Both the position numbers and the translations under genes were made by a program. Positions 7,704 to 15,305 of a DNA stretch of 64,000 nucleotides are shown here, in pieces; the first letter of the stretch is position 1, and the number at the start of each line of letters is the position of its first letter. This DNA is from Pseudomonadota bacterium (GTDB taxonomy: Bacteria; Bdellovibrionota_C; UBA2361; OMII01): the NCBI GenBank assembly GCA_026390555.1, contig JAPLFS010000063.1:24630-88629 (forward strand), read 5' to 3'. The notes under the pieces were generated by a model, which saw nothing but the letters and a program-made list of their open reading frames with translations, was not told the DNA's origin and did not search any database.

Positions 7704-8687
7704 CTACCCAACAAAGGGGCCAATCCGGCGGAACTTCTCGTAACGTTGGGCTACAAGGTCCTTAACCGTTAATTTCGAGAGTGGATCGAGGTTTCTAACC
7801 AGGGCGGCCCGTAGTATTTCAGCCGCCTCCTTGTGGTTGCTATGCGCTCCACCGCTTGGCTCAGGAACTATCTCATCTATCAGGTTAAGCCGTTTAAGGT
7901 CCTGTGCTGTAACGTTCAGGGCCTCTGCTGCCAGGGATGCCTGCTCAGTAGAGACCTCTGCCTTACCAGCCGAGTGCCAGAGGATCGATGCACAACCCTC
8001 AGGGGTAATAACGGAATAGCACGCATTCTCAAGCATCAGGATACGGTCGGAAACTCCGAGTGCCAGCGCTCCGCCGCTGCCCCCCTCTCCGATTACGACG
8101 CTTATAATTGGAACTGTAAGCTCAGAGAGTTCGGCTAAATTACGGGCGATCGCTTCAGCCTGGCCACGCTCTTCGGCCTCAAGGCCTGGGAAAGCACCCT
8201 GCGTATCGATAAAGGTGAACAGGGGTAAACCGAACTTCTCAGCCATCCGGAAGAGCCTGAGAGCCTTACGATACCCCTCAGGATTAGCCATGCCGAAGTT
8301 TCGTTTCAGCCGCTCTGCGGTAGTGCGTCCCCGTTGGTGTCCGATAATCATGATCGGAACCTCTCCCAGACGGGCGGTCCCGCCTACTATAGCTGGGTCG
8401 TCCCTAAAGAGTCTGTCACCGTGCAGTTCGATAAAATCAGAAAATATGAATTTGATATAATCGAGGGTAAATGGTCGATCGAAGTGTCTAGAGAGCTGTA
8501 CCCGCTGATATGGGGTCAACTTGCTGTAGATCTCCTTTCTTATCTTTGAGACCTTAGTCTCAAGCGCTGCGTACTCGGCTCGCCGCGACTGGTTACCGCT
8601 GGCTAACTCATCCTTTAAACGCTCAAGTTGATACTCAAGCTCTACCAATGGTCGTTCAAAATCGAGCGGATGTTCAATCGGACTCAT
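7704..8687 (-). CDS. accA: acetyl-CoA carboxylase carboxyltransferase, alpha subunit
   Basis: A 327-residue protein matching AccA over its full length. LDFERPLVELEYQLERL opens the N-terminal helical segment, and IKFIFSDFIELHGDRLFRDDPAIVGG and GEGGSGGALALGVSDRILMLENACYSVITPEGCASILW are the crotonase-fold core blocks. With AccD it transfers carboxyl from carboxybiotin to acetyl-CoA, giving malonyl-CoA for fatty-acid synthesis. accD is not in this window. The start ATG lies about 170 nt downstream of the decayed tail of repeat protein A, so a separate promoter is likely in that gap. Confidence 0.97.
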   Translation of the reverse strand: MSPIEHPLDFERPLVELEYQLERLKDELASGNQSRRAEYAALETKVSKIRKEIYSKLTPYQRVQLSRHFDRPFTLDYIKFIFSDFIELHGDRLFRDDPAIVGGTARLGEVPIMIIGHQRGRTTAERLKRNFGMANPEGYRKALRLFRMAEKFGLPLFTFIDTQGAFPGLEAEERGQAEAIARNLAELSELTVPIISVVIGEGGSGGALALGVSDRILMLENACYSVITPEGCASILWHSAGKAEVSTEQASLAAEALNVTAQDLKRLNLIDEIVPEPSGGAHSNHKEAAEILRAALVRNLDPLSKLTVKDLVAQRYEKFRRIGPFVG

Positions 8688-8860
8688 GCGTGTACACCTT
8701 TAACGATAACAGATCTTCCAAGGTCGGATCATTCCACAACTAGGCGCTACTGGTCAAACCCAACATGCGGGGCATAACACATTAAAGTTATGATATATCT
8801 TGCGGTTAATCATGCACCTCAGAGCGCCACTGCGCACAAAAGAGATCTACGCAGCAGCTA

Positions 8861-9014
8861 CTATTGCAGGGGGCTCGTCACCATGTTGCTTATATTATAA
8901 CTCTTTTGCGCTAAATTCTCGCGACTGGGGATGCCAGGTTGGCGTTTTCTCTGGATACTCAACCTAAAGAGCGCCTGATTAAAGTCTACGTCCTTTGTGC
9001 CGAAGTCTTTTAAA
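8861..9014 (-). pseudogene. decayed, out-of-frame C-terminal cap of repeat protein A
   Basis: One extra base near 9012-9014 shifts the frame in the last repeat. In the +1 frame the sequence continues as DFGTKDVDFNQALFRLSIQ, then RKRQPGIPS, which aligns with the intact cap of repeat protein C (LFRWSVQRQHKLGIPS). After that the similarity breaks up and the frame ends at 8861-8863, although DNA matching the end of the intact gene (GCTGCTGCGTAGAT) can still be seen near 8850. This shows that copy A once had, or was copied from a gene with, a full cap. Confidence 0.65.
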
Positions 9015-10496
9015 TGCCGCTAGAGCTTTGAGATCCGGCAAACCACGGCTATTCTGCATCCCGGTAATCGAGCGAAAGAGATCCTGATTAAACTTATCAT
9101 TCTCTGTGCAGAAATCCTTTAATGCCGCTAGAGCTTCGAGATCCGGCATACCACAGCTACGCTGCATCCCGGTAATGGCGCGAAAGAGATCCTGATTAAA
9201 CGTATCATTCTCTATGCAGAAACCCTTTAATTCGTATAGATCTGAGAGATTTGGGATACCACGGCCAGCCTGCATCCCGGTAATTGAGCGAAAGAGATCC
9301 TGGTTAAACGTATCATTCTCTGTGCAGAAATCCTTTAATTCCCCTAGAGCTTTGAGATCCGGCATGCCACAGACATTCTGCATCCCGGTAATAGAGCGAA
9401 AGAGATCCTGATTAAACGTATCATTCTCTGAGCAGAAACCCTTTAATGCGGCTAGATCTGAGAGCTTCGGCATACCTCTGCCAGCCTGCATCCCGGTAAT
9501 CGAGCGAAAGAGATCCTGGTTAAACTCTTCATTCTCTATGCAAAAATCCTTTAATGCCGCTAGAGCTTCGAGATCCGGCACGCCGCAGCGATTCTGCATC
9601 CCGGTAATTGAGCGAAAAAGACCCTGATTAAACTCTTCATTCTCTATGCAGAAATCTTTTAATGCCTGTAAATCTTTGAGATCCGGAACTCTACGGCCAG
9701 ATTGCATCCCGGTAATGGAGCGAAAGAGATCCTGGTTAAACTCCTCATTCTCTATGCAAAAATCCTTTAATGCCGCTAGAGCTGAAAGCTTCGGCACGCC
9801 ACAGCCATTCTGCATCCCAGTAATGGAGCGAAAGAGCTCCTGATTAAACGTATAATTCTCTATGCAGAAACCCTTTAATGCCGCTAGAGCTTTGAGATCC
9901 GGCACACCCTGGCTATTCTGCATCCCGGTAATCGAGCGAAAGAGATCCTGATTAAACTTATCATTCTCTATGCAGAAACCCTTTAATGCCGCTAGAGCTG
10001 AGAGATTCGGCATACCACAGCCACGCTGCATCCCGGTAATCGAGCGAAAGAGATCCTGATTAAACGTATCATTCTCTGTGCAGAAATCCTTTAATGGCGC
10101 CAGAGCTGAGAGTTTCGGCATACCACACCCACTCTGCATCCCGGTAATGGAGCTAAAGAGGGCCTGATTAAACTTGTTATCCTCTGTGCAGAAATCCTTT
10201 AATACCCCTAGAGCTTTGAGATCCGGAACTCCACGGCCATTCTGCATCCCGGTAATCGAGCTAAAGAGGCCCTGATTAAACTTGTTATCCTCTATGCAGA
10301 AATCCTTTAATGCCCAAAGATCTTTGAGATTCGGCACGCCATAGCCATTCTGCATCCCGGTAATGGAGCGAAAGAGATCCTGATTAAACTTATTATCCTC
10401 TATGCAGAAATCCTTTAATACCCCTAGAGCTTTGAGATCCGGCACGCCACAGCCAGCCTGCATCCCGGTAATCGAGCGAAAGAGCTTTTGATTTAA
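8979..10496 (-). repeat. 108-bp coding tandem repeats, array A (14 units)
   Basis: Fourteen direct repeats of 108 bp, in phase with the reading frame. Most of each unit is nearly invariant (TTTAATCAGG, ATTACCGGGATGCAG on the coding strand). Differences concentrate in the three codons after GGGATGCAG and in the helix-2 surface codons. Confidence 0.95.
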
Positions 10497-10898
10497 CTCT
10501 CCTGTATCCTTGGAGCACCACGCCACTAGTTCTTCGACCTCTCTCCTGTCCGGTATCCCTAGATTAGCGTACATGCTAGAGATCGATGTCCGTAGTGGGT
10601 GTTCAGCATACCACTCTATCAGCTCCCAACTTGCTGCCTGTAGTTGATTCAGGCGTGATGAACTGTTTACAATCGCAGTTATACTGGTGGATTTTCCGGC
10701 GCGGTAAAAGATAAAGAAGCTCTTGCACAATACCTCACTTAAGAACTGCTCTTTATCGGCTTCATTATCTATGCTCGAAGCTACCTTTCTGATTCGATCT
10801 AGAAGCTTGGTGAGAGGACGATCGCTAATCTTAATAGACTCCTTATAGAAGGTATCCTCTAGCTTCTTCGTAAATTTTTCTTCGATCCTACTGCTCAC
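8979..10898 (-). CDS. 36-residue tandem repeat protein A (TALE-like architecture, unknown function)
   Basis: A 639-residue protein from a GTG start, with AGGGG about 7 nt upstream. Residues 1-134 are a helical N-terminal region almost identical to the two neighbouring paralogues. From residue 135 there are 14 tandem 36-residue repeats. Each starts FNQxLF, continues RSITGMQ, then three variable residues (14-16), then G[VMI]P and a second helix ending LKDFC. The variable triplets in order are AGC, NGY, NGR, SGC, RGC, NSQ, NGC, SGR, NRC, AGR, NVC, AGR, RSC, NSR. Residues 104-134 form a degenerate repeat (SISSMYANLGIPD). No signal peptide or membrane helix. The last repeat is frameshifted and ends KRLRHKGRRL. 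I do not recognise a named family. The design resembles nucleic-acid-binding alpha-hairpin arrays (TALE, PPR), which is inference. Confidence 0.75.
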   Translation of the reverse strand: MSSRIEEKFTKKLEDTFYKESIKISDRPLTKLLDRIRKVASSIDNEADKEQFLSEVLCKSFFIFYRAGKSTSITAIVNSSSRLNQLQAASWELIEWYAEHPLRTSISSMYANLGIPDRREVEELVAWCSKDTGELNQKLFRSITGMQAGCGVPDLKALGVLKDFCIEDNKFNQDLFRSITGMQNGYGVPNLKDLWALKDFCIEDNKFNQGLFSSITGMQNGRGVPDLKALGVLKDFCTEDNKFNQALFSSITGMQSGCGMPKLSALAPLKDFCTENDTFNQDLFRSITGMQRGCGMPNLSALAALKGFCIENDKFNQDLFRSITGMQNSQGVPDLKALAALKGFCIENYTFNQELFRSITGMQNGCGVPKLSALAALKDFCIENEEFNQDLFRSITGMQSGRRVPDLKDLQALKDFCIENEEFNQGLFRSITGMQNRCGVPDLEALAALKDFCIENEEFNQDLFRSITGMQAGRGMPKLSDLAALKGFCSENDTFNQDLFRSITGMQNVCGMPDLKALGELKDFCTENDTFNQDLFRSITGMQAGRGIPNLSDLYELKGFCIENDTFNQDLFRAITGMQRSCGMPDLEALAALKDFCTENDKFNQDLFRSITGMQNSRGLPDLKALAAFKRLRHKGRRL

Positions 10899-10934
10899 AA
10901 GATACCCCTATAGTTGCCGTAACATTTATCTTAT

Positions 10935-11079
10935 CTACGCAGCAGTTTGCTTGTAGTATAACGCTTTTAACCGCTTCAACTCCTCGAAACTGGGGATGCC
11001 CAGTTTGTGTTTTCTCTGGATACTCCACCTAAAGAGAGCCTGATTAAAGTCTATGCCCTTTGTGCCGAAATCTTTTAAC
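10935..11079 (-). pseudogene. well-preserved but out-of-frame C-terminal cap of repeat protein B
   Basis: A single inserted base (C at 11079 on the plus strand) breaks the last repeat of copy B. In the +1 frame the sequence reads LKDFGTKGIDFNQALFRWS, then IQRKHKLGIPSFEELKRLK, then ALYYKQTAA and a TAG at 10935-10937. This is nearly identical to the intact cap of copy C, and no stop interrupts it. It is therefore either a very recent loss or a segment still reached by frameshifting. It lies 36 nt before the GTG of copy A, the same spacing as between copies C and B. Confidence 0.75.
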
Positions 11080-12129
11080 TGCCGCTAGAGCTGAGAACTT
11101 CGGCATACCACAGCCAGCCTGCATCCCAGTAATGGAGCGAAAGAGATCGTGATTAAACTTATCATTCTCTGTGCAGAAATCCTTTAATGCCGCTAGATCT
11201 GAGAGCTTCGGCATACCACAGCCATTCTGCATCCCGGTAATGGAGCGAAATAGTGCCTGATTAAACGTATCATCCTCTATGCAGAAACCCTTTAATACCG
11301 CTAGAGCTTCGAGATCCGGTATGCCATAGCCATTCTGCATCCCAGTAATGGAGCGAAAGAGGGCCTGATTAAACTTTTCATCCTCTATACAGAAACCCTT
11401 TAATGCCGCTAGCGCTGAGAGCTCCGGTACGCCGTAGCCATTCTGCATCCCAGTAATGGAACGAAATAGACCCTGATTAAACTTTTCATCCTCTATGCAG
11501 AAACCCTTTAATGCCTTTAGAGCTGCGAGATCCGGCACGCCGTAGCCACCCTGCATCCCGGTAATAGAGCGAAAGAGATCCTGATTAAACTCTTCATTCT
11601 CTACGCAGAAATCCTTTAATTCCCCTAGAGATTTGAGATCCGGCACTCCACTGCCATTCTGCATCCCGGTAATCGAGCGAAAGAGAACCTGATTAAACTC
11701 TCTATTTTCTATGCAGAAATCCTTTAATGCCCCTAGAGATTCAAGATCCGGCACACCACAGCCAGCCTGCATCCCGGTAATAGAGCGAAAGAGATCCTGA
11801 TTAAACTTTTCATTCTCTATGCAGAAATCCTTTAATGCCCCTAGAGATTTTAGATCCGGCACGCCACAGCCAGCCTGCATCCCTGTAATAGAGCGAAAGA
11901 GATCCTGATTAAACTTTTCATCCTCTATGCAGAAATCTTTTAATGCCCCTAGAGATTTGAGATCCGGCACGCCACAGCCAGCCTGCATCCCGGTAATAGA
12001 GCTAAAGAGTGCCTGATTAAACTTTTCATCCTCTATGCAGAAATCCTTTAATGCCCCTAGAGATTTTAGATCCGGCACACCACAGCCAGCCTGCATCCCG
12101 GTAATAGAGCGAAAGAGCTTTTGATTTAA
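11044..12129 (-). repeat. 108-bp coding tandem repeats, array B (10 units)
   Basis: Ten in-frame 108-bp repeats. Units 1-4 differ by only a few bases, whereas units 5-10 are as diverse as those of the other arrays, so the 5' end of the array has expanded most recently. Confidence 0.95.
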
Positions 12130-12531
12130 CTCAGCTGTATCCTTTGAACACCACGCCACTAGTTTTTCGACCTCTCTCCTGTCCGGCATGCCTAGATTAG
12201 CGTACATGCTAGAGATTGATGCCCGTAGTGGGTGTTCTGCATACCACTCTATCAGCTCCCAACTTGCTGCCTGTAGTTGATTCAGGCGTGTTGTACTGTT
12301 TACAAGCGCCGTTATACTGGTGGATTTTCCGGCGCGGTAAAAACTAAAGAAGCTCTTGCACAGTATATCACTTAAGAACTGCTCTTTATCGGCTTCATTA
12401 TCTATGCTCGAAGCTACCTTTCTGATTCGATCGAGAAGTATAGCGAGCGGACGATCGCTAATCTTAATAGACTCCTTGTAGAAGGAATCCTCTAGCTTCT
12501 TCGTAAATTTTTCTTCGATCCTACTGCTCAC
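11044..12531 (-). CDS. 36-residue tandem repeat protein B (TALE-like architecture, unknown function)
   Basis: A 495-residue protein. The GTG at 12531 is chosen because it aligns exactly with the starts of copies A and C (VSSRIEEKF) and has AGGGG 8-9 nt upstream. A longer open frame to 12663 only reads into the end of copy C. The 134-residue N-terminal region is about 90% identical to that of A by eye. It is followed by 10 repeats of 36 residues with variable triplets AGC, AGC, AGC, AGC, NGS, GGY, NGY, NGY, NGC, AGC. The first four repeats are nearly identical to one another, a sign of recent unit duplication. The last repeat is frameshifted at the same site as in A and ends KRFRHKGHRL. Function unknown; no catalytic motif. 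Confidence 0.75.
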   Translation of the reverse strand: MSSRIEEKFTKKLEDSFYKESIKISDRPLAILLDRIRKVASSIDNEADKEQFLSDILCKSFFSFYRAGKSTSITALVNSTTRLNQLQAASWELIEWYAEHPLRASISSMYANLGMPDRREVEKLVAWCSKDTAELNQKLFRSITGMQAGCGVPDLKSLGALKDFCIEDEKFNQALFSSITGMQAGCGVPDLKSLGALKDFCIEDEKFNQDLFRSITGMQAGCGVPDLKSLGALKDFCIENEKFNQDLFRSITGMQAGCGVPDLESLGALKDFCIENREFNQVLFRSITGMQNGSGVPDLKSLGELKDFCVENEEFNQDLFRSITGMQGGYGVPDLAALKALKGFCIEDEKFNQGLFRSITGMQNGYGVPELSALAALKGFCIEDEKFNQALFRSITGMQNGYGIPDLEALAVLKGFCIEDDTFNQALFRSITGMQNGCGMPKLSDLAALKDFCTENDKFNHDLFRSITGMQAGCGMPKFSALAAVKRFRHKGHRL

Positions 12532-12569
12532 AAGAGATACCCCTATAGCTGCCGTAACAATTATCTTAT

Positions 12570-13763
12570 CTACGCAGCAGTTTGCTCGTAGTATAACGCT
12601 TTTAAGTGCTTGAACTCCTCTAAACTGGGGATGCCCAGTTTGTGTTGTCTCTGGACACTCCACCTAAAGAGCTCCTGATTAAACTCTCCATCCTCTGTGC
12701 AGAAATCCTTTAATGCCCCTATAGCTTTAAGATCCGGCACACCACGGCTATTCTGCATCCCGGTAATGGAGCTAAAGAGGGCCTGATTAAAGTCTTCGCC
12801 CTCTGTGCAGAAATCCTTTAATGCAGCTAGAGCTTTGAGATTCGGAACGCCCTTGCCACGCTGCATACCGCAAATGGAGCGAAAGAGAGCCTGATTAAAC
12901 TCTTCATTCTTTGTGCAGAAATCCTTGAATGCCGATAGCTCTTTCAGATCTGGTACGCCACAGCTAGCCTGCATCCCGGTAATGGAGCGAAAGAGATCCT
13001 GATTAAACTCTTTATTCTTTGTGCAGAAATCCTTTAATGCCGATAGATCTTCGAGATCTGGCACGCCATAGCCATTCTGCATCCCGGTAATCGCGCGAAA
13101 GAAATCCTGATTAAACTGTCTATTCTCTGTGCAGAAATCCTTTAATGCCTCTAAATCTTCGAGATCCGGCACGCCACAGCCATACTGCATCCCGGTAATT
13201 GAGCTAAATAGTGCCTGATTAAACTTTTCATTCTCTGTGCAGAAACCCTTTAATGCCTCTAGATCTAAGAGCTTCGGCATACCACAGCCACCCTGCATCC
13301 CGGTAATCGAGCTAAAGAGGGCCTGATTAAACTTATCATTCTCTGTACAGAAATCCTTTAATGCCGTTAGCTCTGAGAGCATCGGTACACCACACCGACA
13401 CTGCATCCCAGTAATCGAGCTAAAGAGGGTCTGATTAAACTTTTCATCCTCTATGCAAAAATCTTTTAATGCCGTAAGAGCTGAAAGATTCGGCATACCA
13501 CGGCCAGCCTGCATCCCGGTAATGGAGCGAAAAAGATCCTGATTAAACGTATCATTCTTTGCGCAGGAATCCTTTAATGCCCCTAGAGATTTGAGATCCG
13601 GGATGCCACAGCCAGCCTGCATGCCGGTAATAGAGCGAAAGAGATCCTGATTAAACGTATCATTCTCTATGCAGAAATCTTTTAATGCCCCTAGAGCTTT
13701 GAGATCCGGCGAGCCACTGCCAGCCTGCATCCCGGTAATGGAGCTAAAGAGCTTTTCATTAAG
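12570..13763 (-). repeat. 108-bp coding tandem repeats, array C (10 units plus degenerate cap unit)
   Basis: Ten 108-bp in-frame repeats and a diverged eleventh of the same length. The units are more diverse than in arrays A and B (for example CRC, YGC and RGK triplets, and an ICGMQ variant), suggesting the oldest array. Confidence 0.95.
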
Positions 13764-14165
13764 CTTACCTTTATCGTCTGAACACCACGCTACTAGTTCT
13801 TCGACCTCTCTCCTGTCCGGCATCCCTAGATTATTATACATGCTAGATATTGATGCCCGTAGGGGGTGTTCTGCATACCACTCTATAAGCTTCCAACTTG
13901 ATGCCTGTAGTTCCTTCAGATCTGTGGCGCTTTTTAGAAGTGTCGTTATACTAGAAGATTTGCCGGCGCGGTAAAAGCTAAAGAAGCTCTTGCACAATAC
14001 CTCACTTAAGAACTGCTCTTTATCGGCTTCGTTATCTATGCTCGAAGCTACCTTTTTGATTTGATTTAGAAGCTTGGCGAGCGGAAGATCGCTAATCTTA
14101 ATAGACTCCTTATAGAAGGGATCCTCTAGCTTTCTGGTAAATTTTTCTTCAGTCCTACTGCTCAC
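12570..14165 (-). CDS. 36-residue tandem repeat protein C with intact C-terminal cap (TALE-like architecture, unknown function)
   Basis: A 531-residue protein from the GTG at 14165, placed by alignment with copies A and B. An ATG 16 codons upstream (14213) is possible, but its AAGGA abuts the start codon. The N-terminal region (134 residues) contains degenerate repeats: SSSITTLLKSATDLKELQ, and SISSMYNNLGMPDRREVEEL exactly one 36-residue period before repeat 1. Ten repeats follow with variable triplets AGS, AGC, AGR, CRC, GGC, YGC, NGY, ASC, RGK, NSR. An eleventh, degenerate unit (LFRWSVQRQHKLGIPSLEEF and onward to YYEQTAA) ends the protein as a cap. It lies 81 nt after miaA and 38 nt before copy B. 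It is the only copy with an undisturbed frame, so it best represents the family. Function unknown. Confidence 0.75.
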   Translation of the reverse strand: MSSRTEEKFTRKLEDPFYKESIKISDLPLAKLLNQIKKVASSIDNEADKEQFLSEVLCKSFFSFYRAGKSSSITTLLKSATDLKELQASSWKLIEWYAEHPLRASISSMYNNLGMPDRREVEELVAWCSDDKGKLNEKLFSSITGMQAGSGSPDLKALGALKDFCIENDTFNQDLFRSITGMQAGCGIPDLKSLGALKDSCAKNDTFNQDLFRSITGMQAGRGMPNLSALTALKDFCIEDEKFNQTLFSSITGMQCRCGVPMLSELTALKDFCTENDKFNQALFSSITGMQGGCGMPKLLDLEALKGFCTENEKFNQALFSSITGMQYGCGVPDLEDLEALKDFCTENRQFNQDFFRAITGMQNGYGVPDLEDLSALKDFCTKNKEFNQDLFRSITGMQASCGVPDLKELSAFKDFCTKNEEFNQALFRSICGMQRGKGVPNLKALAALKDFCTEGEDFNQALFSSITGMQNSRGVPDLKAIGALKDFCTEDGEFNQELFRWSVQRQHKLGIPSLEEFKHLKALYYEQTAA

Positions 14166-14246
14166 AAGACACCCATCTATAGCTGTTATGTATAGATGAT
14201 CGTCCTTACCCATTCCTTAGTCAAAATCGTAATAAAGGTGTTCGAA

Positions 14247-15302
14247 TTAGTTGGAATTAGTTTCCGCAGAAACGATATACCAAACCTCTGTCCGCTCCAG
14301 AGGCTCCTCTAGCCGCTGCTTAACAGCCTGCTCTAAGGCAGCTGGCGTTAGGGCAAAGGTGCGAAAGCTCTTTATGCGTGACTGTGCGCGGGCAGGAAAG
14401 GATTCAAATCCAGTTACCTCCTGTGCCAGCTCCTGAGGACCCGGTCTTACTAGCCAGCCCCGTTTAAGCGGCTCATTACGCCAGTAGGTCATCTGCCTCT
14501 TGGCGAACCGTCTAGTATGCAGCGATATCTCAGCAGCAAGGTTCTTAAGCTCAAGTTTCCCCTTAAGTAGATCGCAGGCCTGTTTATAACCAAGGGTATT
14601 CAGAGCTGACACCTCTCCATAGCGCTCAAGAAGATTGCGGCTCTCCTCAACTAGCCCCCCCTCTACCATCAACGCAGAGCGCGCCTCGATCCGTTTATAC
14701 AGCTCATCACGGGGTCGACAGATTACAAGCACCAGTGAAACGACCTCCACTGGCGCAAAGTTATGCTGTGCAAATAGCTCGCTCGGCTTTTTGCCCGTTA
14801 CCCGCACGATCTCAAGTGCTCGCGAAACGCGTTGAAGATCCCCTGGATTAAGACGCTCTGCAGTTTGCGGATCCGCTACTGAAAGCTCGGCATACCTCCC
14901 CTCTGGACTAAGCATAGCGATCGCCTCTCGGATCTCTACAGGAGTTGCCGGAACATCCGCCAACCCATGCAGCAGAACCGTCAGATACATCCCAGAACCC
15001 CCAACTAATAGCGGGATCTTACCACGGGCTGAGATGTTACTAATCGCATCAAGCGCCGCAGCTCTAAAAAGCGCCACGTTGACCGGCGTCGTGGGCTCAA
15101 AGATATCGAGCAGATGGTGCGAGACCCCGCCCCGCTCACGCTCTGTTAGCTTTGCCGAGCCTATATCGAACCCCTTGTAGAGCTGCACCGAATCAACGTT
15201 AACTACCTCTGCAGCAAGGGCGCGTGCAAGCGATATCGAGAGCGCACTTTTACCAGCAGCGGTTGGTCCACACACCGCGACGGTCTTGTAGGGGATAGTC
15301 AT
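14247..15302 (-). CDS. miaA: tRNA dimethylallyltransferase
   Basis: A 351-residue enzyme that prenylates A37 of tRNAs reading UNN codons. The P-loop GPTAAGKS is at residues 12-19. DSVQLYKGFDIGSAKLTERE and HHLLDIFEP follow, then VGGSGMYL and RFAKRQMTYWRNE near residue 270. It is about 35 residues longer than the E. coli protein because of a C-terminal extension (KRLEEPLERTEVWYIVSAE) of no known role. It lies 3 nt downstream of mutL, a common pairing. The repeat protein genes follow with no terminator visible between. Confidence 0.96.
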   Translation of the reverse strand: MTIPYKTVAVCGPTAAGKSALSISLARALAAEVVNVDSVQLYKGFDIGSAKLTERERGGVSHHLLDIFEPTTPVNVALFRAAALDAISNISARGKIPLLVGGSGMYLTVLLHGLADVPATPVEIREAIAMLSPEGRYAELSVADPQTAERLNPGDLQRVSRALEIVRVTGKKPSELFAQHNFAPVEVVSLVLVICRPRDELYKRIEARSALMVEGGLVEESRNLLERYGEVSALNTLGYKQACDLLKGKLELKNLAAEISLHTRRFAKRQMTYWRNEPLKRGWLVRPGPQELAQEVTGFESFPARAQSRIKSFRTFALTPAALEQAVKQRLEEPLERTEVWYIVSAETNSN

Positions 15303-15305
15303 GAG

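Noticed and set aside
9214..9843. Plus-strand open frames of 65 residues inside repeat array A
   Set aside because: They are antisense shadows recurring with the 108-bp repeat and have no ribosome binding sites.
12532..12663. N-terminal extension of repeat protein B
   Set aside because: The extra frame only reads antisense-free but out-of-frame sequence over the end of copy C; paralogue alignment places the start at 12531.
8979..13763. CRISPR-like regular repeat pattern
   Set aside because: The 108-bp units are contiguous coding repeats without unique spacers, in frame, and translated; no cas genes are present.
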